Below, piece by piece: positions 1 to 9,520 of a stretch of DNA of 64,000 bases. The stretch lies in the NCBI GenBank assembly GCA_963753685.1, contig CAVWDE010000001.1, positions 79,940-143,939 on the forward strand, in the 5' to 3' direction. A program made the translations under genes and the position numbers. Numbering within the stretch: the stretch's first letter is position 1; each line of letters starts with the position of its first letter. The notes beneath the pieces were generated by a model, which was not told the DNA's origin, searched no databases, and saw only the letters and a list, made by a program, of their open reading frames with translations. Source of the DNA: DATAOG01 sp963753685 (lineage in GTDB: Bacteria; Pseudomonadota; Alphaproteobacteria; Geminicoccales; Geminicoccaceae).

Positions 1-1413
1 GACCAGAGGGATCAACAGCAGCGCGGCATCGAGGGCTTTGCTGCCGTAGGACTGGACGAAGCTGTTGCGCTCAGGGTCGAAGCCCTTGGCGCAGACATCG
101 GCGTGGACCTTGGCGCGCAGCCGGCGCCAGCGGTCGGCCGGGCCGTCGAGCCCGAAGCGCTCGACCGCCTTGACCGCGCGGTCGGCCGCGACCCAGGCCA
201 TGACCTTGGAGTGGACGAAGTGGCGCGCCGGGCCGCGCACCTCCCAGATCCCCTGATCGGGGAGCTCCCACGCCCCCTCGAGATAGTCGAGCAGCGCCTG
301 CTCGACCGCCCAGGCATGATCGTCCACCGGCAGGCCGTATTTGCGCGCGACGTGAAAGGCGTCGAGCAGCTCGCCATAGACGTCGAGCTGCACCTGCTCG
401 TGGGCCGCGTTGCCGATCCGCACCGGCCGGCTGTTCTCGTAGCCGGCGAGCCAAGGCACCTCCAGCTCGGTAATGCGCCGCTCGCCGGCGACGCCATAGA
501 GAATCTGCAGCTGCGAGGGCTTGCCGGCGGCGGCCCGCAGCAGCCACTCGCGCCAGGCCCGCGCCTCGTCCTTGAGCCCCGAGAGCAGGAAGGCATAGAG
601 GGTGAAGGTCGCATCCCGCACCCAGCAGTAGCGATAGTCCCAGTTGCGGCTGCCGCCGATCTGCTCCGGCAGTGAGGTGGTGCCGGCGGCCGCGATGCCG
701 CCCGCGGGTCCGAAGGTCAGACCCTTGAGCGTGACCAGGGAGCGCATGACCGCCTCTCGCCAGGGCCCCTCGACCCGGCACCTCGCAGCCCAGTCCTCCC
801 AGAACGCCGTGGTCGCCCGCAGGAGATGCGCAGGATCCCGCGCGTCGGGCTCGAGGTCGTAGGACTGAAAGAAGCAGAGGCGGAAGGGAACCGTCTCTCC
901 CGCGCGCACGGTGAAGCGGCCGACCGTGCGGAAGTCCTTGCCCTCAAGCTCGACCGGGGTGCGCAGACGCAGCGCATCCGGGCCGGCGATCGCGATCAGC
1001 CCGTCGCTCGCCTTCTGCACCCAGGGCACGGTCGTGCCATAGTCGAAACGGAGCACCAGCTCGGTCGCCATCGCCACCTCGCCGGCGCGGCCCTCGACCA
1101 GGCGCACCACATCGACCGCATCGCAATCGCCGCCGACCGGCATGAAGTCGATCACCGCTGCCGTGCCGGTCGCGGTCTCGAACTCGGTCTCGAGGATCAG
1201 GCTGTCGCCCTGGTAGCGACGCCGGCTGGCCCGGATCTCGCCCTCGGGGGCCAGCAGCCAGCGGCCGTTGTCGGTGTTTCCGAGCAGGGCTGCGAAGCAG
1301 GCATCGGAATCGATCCGCGGCACGCACAGCCAGTCGATCGAGCCGTTGCGCCCGACCAGCGCCACGGTATGCGTGTCGCCGATCAGCGCGTAGTCTTCGA
1401 TCCGCAGAGTCAT
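1..1413 (-). CDS. Glycoside hydrolase family 15 enzyme (glucoamylase/trehalase-like), C-terminus outside window
   Basis: The frame runs from an ATG at 1413 to base 1 without a stop and gives 471 residues; family members are usually about 600 residues, so the C-terminal part lies outside the window. The N-terminus (IEDYALIGDTHTVALVGRNG, then SIDWLCVPRIDS) is the trehalase-like N-terminal domain seen in bacterial GH15 proteins. Around residues 255-272 the motif NWDYRYCWVRDATFTLYA marks the start of the alpha/alpha barrel that holds the active site. These enzymes release glucose from alpha-glucosidic bonds (maltodextrins or trehalose). I see no signal peptide, so a cytoplasmic enzyme is likely. 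The gene starts 29 bp after the stop of the dehydratase gene on the same strand and is probably co-transcribed with it. The family call is firm; the substrate is not. Confidence 0.93.
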   Translation of the reverse strand, partial: MTLRIEDYALIGDTHTVALVGRNGSIDWLCVPRIDSDACFAALLGNTDNGRWLLAPEGEIRASRRRYQGDSLILETEFETATGTAAVIDFMPVGGDCDAVDVVRLVEGRAGEVAMATELVLRFDYGTTVPWVQKASDGLIAIAGPDALRLRTPVELEGKDFRTVGRFTVRAGETVPFRLCFFQSYDLEPDARDPAHLLRATTAFWEDWAARCRVEGPWREAVMRSLVTLKGLTFGPAGGIAAAGTTSLPEQIGGSRNWDYRYCWVRDATFTLYAFLLSGLKDEARAWREWLLRAAAGKPSQLQILYGVAGERRITELEVPWLAGYENSRPVRIGNAAHEQVQLDVYGELLDAFHVARKYGLPVDDHAWAVEQALLDYLEGAWELPDQGIWEVRGPARHFVHSKVMAWVAADRAVKAVERFGLDGPADRWRRLRAKVHADVCAKGFDPERNSFVQSYGSKALDAALLLIPLV

Positions 1414-1442
1414 TCCATCAGCTTAAGCGTCATCCCAACAGC

Positions 1443-3150
1443 TCATATGGCGCGCACCCGCAAAAAGTCGAAGTCGCAGCCCTGGTCCGCGGCCAGCACG
1501 TGGTCGTGATAGAGCCTGGCATAGCCGCGCGCGGGCGGGGCCGCAGGCGCGGGCAGGGCGACCTTCCGCCGGGCAAGCTCGGCCGGCTCGACCAGGAGTT
1601 CGAGCCGGCGCGAGGCGACGCTGAGCCGGATCCGATCGCCATCCCGGACCAGGCCGAGGGGGCCTCGAGCCGCCGCCTCCGGGGTCACGTGCAGGACGAT
1701 CGTGCCGAACGCGGTACCGCTCATGCGCGCGTCCGAGATCCGGATCATGTCCTTGACACCTGCGCGCGCGAGCTTGCCCGGGATCGGCAGATAGCCCGCC
1801 TCGGGCATGCCCGTGCCGCTGCGCGGGCCGGCGTTTTGCAGGACCAGCACATCATCGGCGAGTAACGTCGAGGGCCGGATCATCGATGCGTGCCGACAGG
1901 TCTTCGAGGCTCTTGAACACGACCGCCCGGCCCTCATGCTCGAACAGGCGCGGATCGGCGGCGGAGCGCTTCAGGATCGCGCCCTCCGGCGCCAGCGAGC
2001 CGAACAGCGCGACCAGGCCGCCGACCTCGGAGATCGGCTCGGCCAAGGGCCGCACCACGCTCCGGTCGACGTAGGCGGCCTCCGTGGCCAGGCGCTCGGC
2101 CAGGCTCTGGCCGGCGACGTTGCGGGTCTCGGGGTGGAGCATCGGCTGCAGTTCGCGCAGCACCGCGCCGAGCCCGCCCGCGTTGAAGAAATCCTCCATA
2201 TAGTGCGGCCCGGTCGGCTTGAGGTCGACCAGGACCGGGGTCGCATCGGACAGCGCGTTCAAGCGCTCGAGGTCGACCGCGATGCCGGCGCGCCCGGCGA
2301 TCGCCGCCAGGTGGAGAATACCGTTGGTCGAGCCGCCGATCGCCAGCAGCACGCGCAGCGCGTTCTCGACCGCCTCGACCGTCACGATCTCGGACGGCCG
2401 GGGGCCCTCCTGGATCATCGCCACCGCGCGCGCGCCGCTCGCCTCGGCGGCGCGCAGGCGATCGGCGTGGACCGCCGGGATCGCCGCGGTGCCGGGCAGC
2501 GTCATGCCGAGCGCCTCGGCGATGCAGGCCATGGTGCTGGCGGTGCCCATCACCATGCAGGTGCCGGCGGTGGTCGCGAGGCGGGTCTCGATCGTGGCAA
2601 TCTCGCCCTCATCGATCGTCCCGGCCCGGTACTGCGCCCAGAAGCGCCGGCAGTCGGTGCAGGCGCCCAGCCGCTGATCGCCGTGCCGGCTGGTCATCAT
2701 CGGCCCGGTCACGACCAGCACGGCCGGCTTGTCGGCCGAGAGCGCGCCCATGAGCAGCGCCGGCACGGTCTTGTCGCAGCCGCCGACCAGGACCACCGCG
2801 TCCATCGGCTGCGCCCGGATCATCTCTTCTGTGTCCATGCTCATGAGGTTCCGGAACATCAGACTGGTCGGGTGCAGGAACGGCTCGCCGAGCGAGATCA
2901 CGGGGAACTCGAGCGGCAGGCCGCCGGCCGCGAGCACACCGCGCTTCACCGCCTCGACCAGGTCCGGCACGGTGCGATGGCAGTTGTTGAACCCGCTCGC
3001 GGTGTTCGCGACCCCGACCACCGGGCGCGCGAGCAGCTCCTCGCCATAGCCCATCGAGCGGGCGAACGAGCGCCGCAGATAGAGCGCGAAGTCGGGATCG
3101 CCGTAGTGGGTGAGCCCCCTCGCGAGGCCGGTCTTCTCAGGTCTGGTCAT
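1443..3150 (-). CDS. IlvD/Edd-family dehydratase (dihydroxy-acid or sugar-acid dehydratase), one frameshift
   Basis: Two overlapping frames together make one protein of about 568 residues, the usual length for the family. The N-terminal part (start ATG 3150, MTRPEKTGLARG) carries the Fe-S cysteines expected for IlvD/Edd enzymes: NNCHRT (Cys ~57), VGGCDKTVP (~125) and AGTCMVMGTASTM (~198). It stops shortly after LSARIDDPALDVT; the homologous continuation (ADDVLVLQNAGPRSGTGMPE ... SDARMSGTAFGT) is in another frame, so one base is gained or two are lost near 1858-1866. The family dehydrates 2,3-dihydroxy acids to 2-keto acids, in branched-chain amino acid synthesis or in sugar-acid catabolism. 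The MGTASTM signature and the GH15 neighbour lean towards sugar acids, but I cannot fix the substrate. An upstream ATG at 3204 is possible; 3150 matches the family N-terminus better. Confidence 0.85.
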
Positions 3151-3222
3151 GTCAGCTCGTGCTCGTGAGCCCAGGGCGACCCAGTCGTCGCCGCCTCTGG
3201 CCATATCACCACAGTCCCGTCG

Positions 3223-3596
3223 TCAGCTGAAGCAACGTTTGAGAACCGTCTGCCAAGCAACCCTCGGGCTCCACGCCAAGCCTTTGATCCGTCGCCGTTC
3301 CTCGGGTTCGTTTGGTTGCCGCCAGGTTCGAGGCGCCTGCGGGGCCACCGGGCTCAGAGCGACGGCGCGCCTCGGCCTGGAGCAGCTTCAGCGCCGCCAG
3401 CGAGTGCGCCTGGCTCGCAGGGAGCGACCTCCGGTGGTCGCCCCGGACCGCCGCGCAGCCTGCGGCTGCGCAGGCCGTGGGTCACCGCATTGCGCGCCGA
3501 GCGCCCCTTACCGGCGGCGCTCCGGGACCCGCGCGACCTGGCGCCGTTCCTCATGCTTGCAAGTGTTTTGGCGGTCGGCGGGGGAAGATCGGCCAT
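3223..3596 (-). pseudogene. Decayed small protein of the 'RNGxRSRGxxSAAGKxRSARNAxxHGLRS' type
   Basis: The frame starting at 3596 reads MADLPPPTAKTLASMRNGAR and then SRGSRSAAGKGRSARNAVTH followed by GLRSRRL. This resembles the conserved N-terminus of a small uncharacterised protein family that I recall from alphaproteobacteria, possibly DNA-binding. After that block the coherent sequence moves to a second frame (LAALKLLQAEARRR) and then a third (QPNEPEERRRIKGLAW, ending at 3223), which looks like the C-terminus of the same family with the middle deleted. The remnant is therefore short and broken by at least two frame changes. The family has no assigned function that I can state. Recognition is from memory of the sequence pattern, so confidence is modest. 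Confidence 0.4.
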
Positions 3597-4359
3597 GGTT
3601 TTGCCCTCAAAAGTGCGCTGAAACGACGGGACGCTGGCTCGGACCTGGCGGCGCCATCAGGCGCCCTTGCGGTCCGACATATTGCCAGTGGATAGGAATA
3701 AATACAAGTCAGCGCCGCCCACAAGTGACTTGTGGCCGAACGCCCCGGCGCGGGATCGCCTGCAGCCTGCCGAGCAGAAAATCCGCGCAAATAGGAACCA
3801 ATACGGTGTTGGGTTCCGGGCTGGTTCAGCGCGGCGCTCGGAAAGGGAGCAGAATCATGCGAGGGAAGGCGAGGACCACTAAGGTTGGCGCGAAGCAGCG
3901 CGCTGGCGGCGACGCCGCTGAACTGACGTGAATTTCCGTCACCGCGGCCCCTCTCGAGGGGCGAACTCGTGATCGCCGGGGAGCCTGGCGGCCGGTAGTC
4001 CTCGAATTTCCGGAATTTCCGCCAAATTTCCAGCCCCCAAAACGAATTTCCGCGCGCCCGGCGAGTGCACACCAGGCGACACTTGTGTAGCCTCAGGCGA
4101 CAGGGTGTGCCCTATGCGTAAGCCTTTGCGGCGACATGGTTTTTCGGGACGCCGGCGACTTGACCGCTGAGTCCGGCCGCAAAACCGCTGCAAAAGCGCT
4201 GAATTCGGCCGCAAAGGTCGACGGTTAGCAGAGCCTTGACCGCGCCCCTGCTGAGCCTAATCTTGATCCCGCGGGCGTACCCCGCGAATTTCTCGAACGG
4301 AAATGACCACCATCGGCTTTTTCCAGCCAACTTCGCGTCCTAACCTGGGAGGCTGACAA
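3597..4359. other. Gene-poor stretch upstream of the LivK-type importer
   Basis: No convincing gene is visible here; the open frames have no recognisable motifs and no good ribosome binding sites. Two things stand out. A perfect palindrome, CCACAAGT-G-ACTTGTGG, lies at 3719-3735 and could be an operator or recombination site. An imperfect direct repeat of the type CGGCCGCAAA occurs twice between about 4172 and 4220. Several short A/T-richer runs (for example aattccggaatttccgcc-like sequence near 4005-4035) differ from the surrounding coding DNA. The promoter of the importer operon must lie in the last few hundred bases, but I cannot point to -35/-10 boxes with confidence. Confidence 0.4.
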
Positions 4360-5622
4360 ATGACAAAGCTCCACCGTCGACGACTGCTTGCGACGACGTT
4401 CGGCGCAAGCGCGATTGTCACCTTCGCCATCATGGGCACGCTGGTGCCCGCCAAGGCGGCCGAGCAGACCGTCACCATCGGCATCACCTTGCCACTCACG
4501 GGCGCGGATGCCGACGCCGCGGCCCGCATCAGGGACGGCGCCGAGATGGCGATCGCGGATGCCAACGCCGAGGGCGGGGTTGCCGGCTACAAGCTCGAGG
4601 CGATGGTGCTCGACAACGCGACCGCGACCGCGGGCCAGTACGACCCGGCGCAGGCGGCGCTCAACGCCAAGAAGCTGATCGCGAATCCCAAGGTCGTGGC
4701 GAACGTCGGCCCGCAGATGAGCGGCGACGGCAAGGCGATGTCGCCGATTCTGTCGGCGGGCGATCTCGCGACCATCACGCCGTCCTCGACCAACCCCGAC
4801 ATCACCGATCCGAAGTTCGCGGGCCAGTACCGGCCCAAGGGCAAGGCGGTGTACTTCCGCACGCTCACCACCGACGCCTATCAGGGCCCGAACATGGCCA
4901 ACTACATGAAGGACACGCTTCATGTGAAGTCGATCTACATTCTGGATGATTCGGGCGCGTACGGCGTCGGCATGGCCAACGCCTTCGAGGAGCAGGCCAA
5001 GAAGATCGGCATCGACGTGATGGGCCGCGATCAGCTCAACCCGAAGGAGGCCGACTATACGACCGTCCTGACCAAGATCAAGGGTCTCAACCCCGATGCG
5101 ATCTACTACGGCGGGGTCGGCCAGGCCGGCATCAAGCTCGCCAAGCAGGCCCATGACGTGATCCCGAACGTGATCAAGGCCGGCGGCGACGGCATGTACG
5201 GCGGTGACATTCTGAAGGGCGTGGGCTTCCCGACCATCGAGGGCTGGTACGCGACCTCCGCCTCGCCGGACCTGGTCAGTGATCCAAAGGTGCAGGACTG
5301 GGTCAAGCGTTTCCAGGACAAATACAAGCTGGCGCCGAGCAATTATTCGATCACCGCCTATGACGGCGCCACGGTCATCATCGACGCGATCAAGCGGGTG
5401 GCGGCCAGCGGCAAGGAAGTCAACCGCTCCAACGTGCGCGACGCCATCCAGGAGACCAAGCTCCAGACCCTGCAGGGCGAGGTGACCTTCGATAACAACG
5501 GCGACATCAACCAGAAAGTGGTGAGCGTCTACCAGATCACCCACGATCCGAAGTCTGCCGAGGACGACGTCATCCATCAATACAAGTACGTCGGCGTCGC
5601 GCCGGCATCGCCGATGAGCTGA
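4360..5622 (+). CDS. Branched-chain amino-acid-type ABC transporter, periplasmic substrate-binding protein (LivK-like)
   Basis: A 420-residue secreted receptor of the Leu/Ile/Val-binding (type I periplasmic binding protein) family. Residues 1-33 form a signal peptide with an arginine cluster (HRRRLL), a hydrophobic core and a cleavage site after AKA; the RRR could allow Tat export but Sec is equally possible. The mature protein opens with VTIGITLPLTG, the usual first strand of the family, and includes ILDDSGAYGVGMANAFEEQA, the hinge-side segment typical of LivK. A GGGAGG ribosome binding site at 4347-4352 supports ATG 4360. It heads an operon with a permease, a permease-ATPase fusion and an ATPase that follow on the same strand, so it should deliver ligand to that complex. 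The ligand may be an amino acid, an amide or another small carboxylate; sequence alone does not say. Confidence 0.93.
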   Translation: MTKLHRRRLLATTFGASAIVTFAIMGTLVPAKAAEQTVTIGITLPLTGADADAAARIRDGAEMAIADANAEGGVAGYKLEAMVLDNATATAGQYDPAQAALNAKKLIANPKVVANVGPQMSGDGKAMSPILSAGDLATITPSSTNPDITDPKFAGQYRPKGKAVYFRTLTTDAYQGPNMANYMKDTLHVKSIYILDDSGAYGVGMANAFEEQAKKIGIDVMGRDQLNPKEADYTTVLTKIKGLNPDAIYYGGVGQAGIKLAKQAHDVIPNVIKAGGDGMYGGDILKGVGFPTIEGWYATSASPDLVSDPKVQDWVKRFQDKYKLAPSNYSITAYDGATVIIDAIKRVAASGKEVNRSNVRDAIQETKLQTLQGEVTFDNNGDINQKVVSVYQITHDPKSAEDDVIHQYKYVGVAPASPMS

Positions 5623-5672
5623 CGATCCGCCGGTCGCACGGCCGACGCATACCACAGGGCTAGGCCGCGCCC

Positions 5673-6605
5673 GTGTCCTTCCAGGATGTCCTGCTGCAGC
5701 AGGTCATCAATGGGGTGAGTCTGGGCGCCATGTACGCCTTGTTGGCGCTCGGATTCACGATGGTCTACGGGATCATCGAGCTGATCAACTTCGCCCACTT
5801 CAACGTCTTCATGGTGGGCTCGTTCATCGGGATGGGAGTCCTGGAGCTGGTGGGGCTGACCGGTCAGCAGGTCATCCTCACCGGCCTTCCCCTCGTCGGT
5901 GTGCTGGTGCTGGCGCTCGTCATCACGATGCTGAGCACCGGCGTGATCGGCGTGATCATCGAACGCTTCTGCCTGCGGCCCCTCAGAGCCGTCGGCGGCC
6001 CCGCCGCGATGATCACCACGATCGGCGTCTCGTATATTCTCTTGAACGTCATTCTGCTCGGGGTCAGCTCGGACGCGCAGAATTTCCCGAATCCCATGCC
6101 GCGGGTGTCGTGGAACATCGAGGGCGCCGTCCTGCATATGCGGGAGGTGCTCGTCTGGATCGTCTCGTTCGCGCTGATGTGCGGGCTCCAGATCCTCGTG
6201 CGCCGCACCAAGATCGGCAAGGCCATGCGGGCGACCGCCCAGGACCAGGAGGCCGCCCGCATGATGGGCGTCGAGGTCGACCGGGTGGTGATGATGACGT
6301 TTTTCCTCGGCTCGGCGCTGGCCGGCGCGGCCGGCCTGATCTTCGGCCTCTACTACAACTACACCCACTACGGCATCGGCTACACGGCCGGGCTGCGGGC
6401 GTTCACCGCGGCCGTGCTCGGCGGCATCGGCAACATCCCCGGTGCGATGCTCGGCGGCATCATCATCGGACTCATCGAGTCCCTCGGCGGTCAATACCTG
6501 GCCGTGCGTTGGACCGATGTGATCATTTTCTCGATCCTGATCATCGTGCTCGTGTTTCGGCCGACCGGCCTGCTCGGCACCCATTACCCGAGGGACAGGT
6601 CGTGA
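5673..6605 (+). CDS. Branched-chain amino-acid-type ABC transporter permease (LivH-like)
   Basis: A 310-residue integral inner-membrane protein with about eight hydrophobic segments. The start NGVSLGAMYALLALGFTMVY followed by GIIELINFAHF is the hallmark N-terminus of LivH. The coupling-helix region TKIGKAMRATAQDQEAARMM is clear near residues 177-200 and faces the cytoplasmic ATPases. The GTG at 5673 is chosen because the preceding bases carry no better start and the protein begins at the expected place; it lies 50 bp after the binding-protein gene. The stop is 7 bp before the next gene, so the four genes are one operon. It pairs with the LivM half of the fused protein to make the membrane channel. 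Confidence 0.94.
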   Translation: MSFQDVLLQQVINGVSLGAMYALLALGFTMVYGIIELINFAHFNVFMVGSFIGMGVLELVGLTGQQVILTGLPLVGVLVLALVITMLSTGVIGVIIERFCLRPLRAVGGPAAMITTIGVSYILLNVILLGVSSDAQNFPNPMPRVSWNIEGAVLHMREVLVWIVSFALMCGLQILVRRTKIGKAMRATAQDQEAARMMGVEVDRVVMMTFFLGSALAGAAGLIFGLYYNYTHYGIGYTAGLRAFTAAVLGGIGNIPGAMLGGIIIGLIESLGGQYLAVRWTDVIIFSILIIVLVFRPTGLLGTHYPRDRS

Positions 6606-6612
6606 GGCGTCC

Positions 6613-8634
6613 ATGCTGACGCTCAATGCACGGGCCTTGGGCCTGCGCGACACCCTGCTGCTCCGACGCTTTTCGACCAGACAACGCAGCCGGGCACTTC
6701 TGATCGCCGTCTCGATCGGCCTGCTGCTGTTCCCGCTGATCAGCGGCAACGAAGCCGACATCGACGCGGCGGCCAATGCTTGCGCCTTCGCCGTGCTGGC
6801 CTTGGGCCTCAACATCGTGGTCGGCTTTGCCGGCCTGCTCGATCTCGGCTACGCGGCCTTTTTCGCGATCGGTGCCTATTTCTACGGCGCCGTCGCCTCC
6901 TGGCAGCTGCAGCCGGAATGGTCGAGCTTCTGGGAGCCGTTCCGGTGGCTCGGTCTAGTCGCCCGCCTCCACGTCGAGGGCGCCCCCGACGCCGTCCATA
7001 TGACGATGTCCTTCTGGCTCGCCCTGCCCATCTCGGCGCTGGTGGCCGCCGTGTTCGGCGTGCTGTTCGGCTTCCCGACCCTCAGGCTGCGCGGCGACTA
7101 TCTGGCGATCGTGACCCTCGGCTTCGGCGAGATCGTGCCGATCGTCGCGCGCAACTGGCCGGCAGTCACCAACGGCGCGATGGGACTCAACGGCGTCCAG
7201 GCGCCATCGCTGTTCGGCTATTCTTTCGGCGTCGCATCCCTGCCCTACTACTATCTCGGGCTGGCGCTCGTCAGCTTCCTCGTCTTCGTGAGCGTCCGAT
7301 TGCGCAATTCGCGGATCGGCCGCGCCTGGATGGCCATCCGGGAGGACGAGATCGCGGCCGCGTCGATGGGCGTCAACCGGCGCAACTTCAAGCTTTTGGC
7401 CTTCGCCGTCGGCGCCGGTTTCGCCGGCATGACCGGCACCTTCTACGTGGCCAAAGTCCAGACCGCGACGCCGGAGATGTTCATGTTCCCGGTCTCGGTC
7501 ATGGTGCTGGCCATGGTCGTGCTGGGCGGCATGGGCAGCGTCTATGGCGTCGTGATCGGCGCCGTGATCCTGCAGCTGCTGCAGTCCTGGTTCCTGCAGG
7601 ACCTTACGCAATGGACGCATGCGCTGGGTCGCGCGGTGGGCAACGACTGGCTCCAGCGGCTGGATCTGGTGCAGGCGATCGAGCTGATCTTCGGCATCAT
7701 TCTCGTGTTGATGATGCTGTACCGCCGACAAGGACTGATCCCGGCACGGGCGGCGACCGCGTCACTCACGCTCGAGCAGCAGGCGGCGGAGCCGTCGCGC
7801 GGCGGGATCGCGGTCGTGCTGCGCTCGGTGGAGGCAGCCGACGCCCGGCCCGGCGTGGCGATGCTCGAGACGCAAAAGCTGCTCAAGCGATACGGCGGCA
7901 TTATCGCGGTCAAGGAGGTCGACCTGCGGATCGAGCCGGGCAGCATCGTGGCGCTGATCGGGCCCAACGGCTCCGGCAAGAGCACGTTGTTCAACCTGAT
8001 CACCGGCATTGCCGAGCCCAGCGGCGGCAAGGTCCGCCTGCTGGGCGAGGACATCACCAGGCTGCCGGCCCACACGATCGTCGAACGGGGGATCGCCCGC
8101 ACCTTCCAGAACCTGCGCCTGTTCAGCAACATGACGGTCCTGGACAACGTGATGGTCGGCATGCACGCCCGCACCAGGACCAGCGCGGTCGGGGCGGTGC
8201 TCCACACCCGTGGCATCCGGCGGGAGGAGCGCGAGGCGCGCGCGGATGCGATCGAGATCCTTTCGGTCTTCGGCAATCGCCTGCTGCCGCGCACCAACCA
8301 GCTGGCCCACGAGCTGTCCTACGCCAACCGGCGACGCCTCGAGATCGCGCGGGCGCTTGCCGCCCGGCCCAAGATCCTGCTGCTCGACGAGCCGACGGCC
8401 GGCATGAATCCCATGGAGACGCTCGAGCTCGTCGACCAGATCGACAGCCTCCGTAAGCTCGGCCTGACCGTCTTCCTGATCGAGCACAAGCTCAACGTGG
8501 TCAACGACCTCGCGGACAAGATCCTGGTGCTCGATCACGGCGAGAAGATCGCCGAGGGCACGCCCGAAGAGGTCCATGCTCGGCCCGAGGTGCTGGAGGC
8601 GTATCTCGGTCGACGGGCGCCCGCCTATGCTTGA
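6613..8634 (+). CDS. LivM permease fused to LivG ATPase (branched-chain amino-acid-type ABC transporter)
   Basis: One uninterrupted 673-residue frame joins two subunits that are often separate. Residues 1 to about 385 are a LivM-type permease with multiple membrane spans, the segment TLRLRGDYLAIVTLGFGEIV and the coupling region RIGRAWMAIREDEIAAASMG. A linker of about 30 residues rich in Ala and Gln leads to a LivG-type ATPase from about residue 418. The ATPase shows Walker A GPNGSGKST at 450-458, Q-loop TFQNLRLF, signature LSYANRRRLEIAR (the usual LSYG or LSGG is here LSYA) and Walker B ILLLDEPTAG near 590. The downstream ATPase gene overlaps its end by 8 bp (ATGCTTGA), implying translational coupling. 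The fusion is known in proteobacteria. It is not a frameshift artefact because both domains are complete and in one frame. Confidence 0.93.
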   Translation: MLTLNARALGLRDTLLLRRFSTRQRSRALLIAVSIGLLLFPLISGNEADIDAAANACAFAVLALGLNIVVGFAGLLDLGYAAFFAIGAYFYGAVASWQLQPEWSSFWEPFRWLGLVARLHVEGAPDAVHMTMSFWLALPISALVAAVFGVLFGFPTLRLRGDYLAIVTLGFGEIVPIVARNWPAVTNGAMGLNGVQAPSLFGYSFGVASLPYYYLGLALVSFLVFVSVRLRNSRIGRAWMAIREDEIAAASMGVNRRNFKLLAFAVGAGFAGMTGTFYVAKVQTATPEMFMFPVSVMVLAMVVLGGMGSVYGVVIGAVILQLLQSWFLQDLTQWTHALGRAVGNDWLQRLDLVQAIELIFGIILVLMMLYRRQGLIPARAATASLTLEQQAAEPSRGGIAVVLRSVEAADARPGVAMLETQKLLKRYGGIIAVKEVDLRIEPGSIVALIGPNGSGKSTLFNLITGIAEPSGGKVRLLGEDITRLPAHTIVERGIARTFQNLRLFSNMTVLDNVMVGMHARTRTSAVGAVLHTRGIRREEREARADAIEILSVFGNRLLPRTNQLAHELSYANRRRLEIARALAARPKILLLDEPTAGMNPMETLELVDQIDSLRKLGLTVFLIEHKLNVVNDLADKILVLDHGEKIAEGTPEEVHARPEVLEAYLGRRAPAYA

Positions 8635-9391
8635 GTTCCGCGACGTCGACACCTACTACGGCGAGCTGCACGTGCTCAAGAAGGTCAATTACGAGATCCA
8701 GCAGGGTGAGATCGTCTGCCTGCTCGGCGGCAACGCCTCGGGCAAGTCGACGACCATGAAAACCGTCCTCGGCATCGTCACGCCCAAGGCCGGCACCGTA
8801 CTGTTCGAGGGACAGCCCATCAACAAGCTGCCGACGGCCGAGCGCGTCCGCCGCGGCATTGCGCCTGTGCCCGAAGCCCGGCGGGTGTTCCCGCGCATGA
8901 CGGTTTACGAGAACCTCGAGATGGGTGCCTACACGCGGACCGACAAGGACGGTATCCAGGAGGACCTCGAGCGCGTCTACGAGCTGTTTCCGCGGATCAG
9001 GGAGCGGCTCAATCAGCTCGCCGGCACGCTTTCCGGCGGCGAGCAGCAGATGCTCGCCATGGGGCGCGCCCTGATGGCGCGGCCGCGCCTTCTGTGCATG
9101 GACGAGCCGTCGATGGGCCTGTCGCCGGCGCTCGTCGAGCAGGTGTTCGAGATCATCCAGGCCATCAACAAGCAGGGCACCACCATCTTCGTGGTCGAGC
9201 AGAACGCCAATATGGCACTGTCCATCGCCCATCGCGGTTACGTCCTGCAGACCGGCGAGGTGGTGCTGTCCGGCACGGCCAGGAGTCTGCTCGAGAACGA
9301 GATGGTGCAGAAGGCCTATCTCGGCCGGATGGAACAAAGCAGGGCGGCAATTCGGGCGCAGTCCGGTGCGACACGCGGGAGCCGTCGGTGA
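8627..9391 (+). CDS. Branched-chain amino-acid-type ABC transporter ATPase (LivF-like)
   Basis: A 254-residue cytoplasmic ATPase with Walker A GGNASGKST near residue 38, Q-loop/LivF-specific segment PEARRVFPRMTVYENLEMGA, signature LSGGEQQMLAMGRAL near 134 and Walker B LLCMDEPSMGLSP. VVEQNANMALSIAHRGYVLQ is the H-loop region; the usual His of that loop is replaced by Gln-Asn as is normal for LivF. The ATG at 8627 overlaps the stop of the fused permease-ATPase gene, which fixes the start. It completes a LivKHMGF importer in which it pairs with the LivG half of the fusion. The last 15-20 residues (basic, Arg/Ser-rich) look like an unstructured tail. Confidence 0.94.
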   Translation: MLEFRDVDTYYGELHVLKKVNYEIQQGEIVCLLGGNASGKSTTMKTVLGIVTPKAGTVLFEGQPINKLPTAERVRRGIAPVPEARRVFPRMTVYENLEMGAYTRTDKDGIQEDLERVYELFPRIRERLNQLAGTLSGGEQQMLAMGRALMARPRLLCMDEPSMGLSPALVEQVFEIIQAINKQGTTIFVVEQNANMALSIAHRGYVLQTGEVVLSGTARSLLENEMVQKAYLGRMEQSRAAIRAQSGATRGSRR

Positions 9392-9520
9392 GCGCCTCGA
9401 CGGCAGGGTGACCCAGCGAGAGTCGGCCTCTGACAGCTCCTGGCTAAAAGTGACGGTGATCGGCCCGCAATCGGCCGGGGCTCGGGCTTCCGCAAGTCGG
9501 TCAATAGCGGCCGTGCCCGA

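Noticed and set aside
6613..8634. Fusion of LivM and LivG as a lost stop or frameshift artefact
   Set aside because: Both domains are complete in one frame with a linker, and such fusions are known in proteobacteria.
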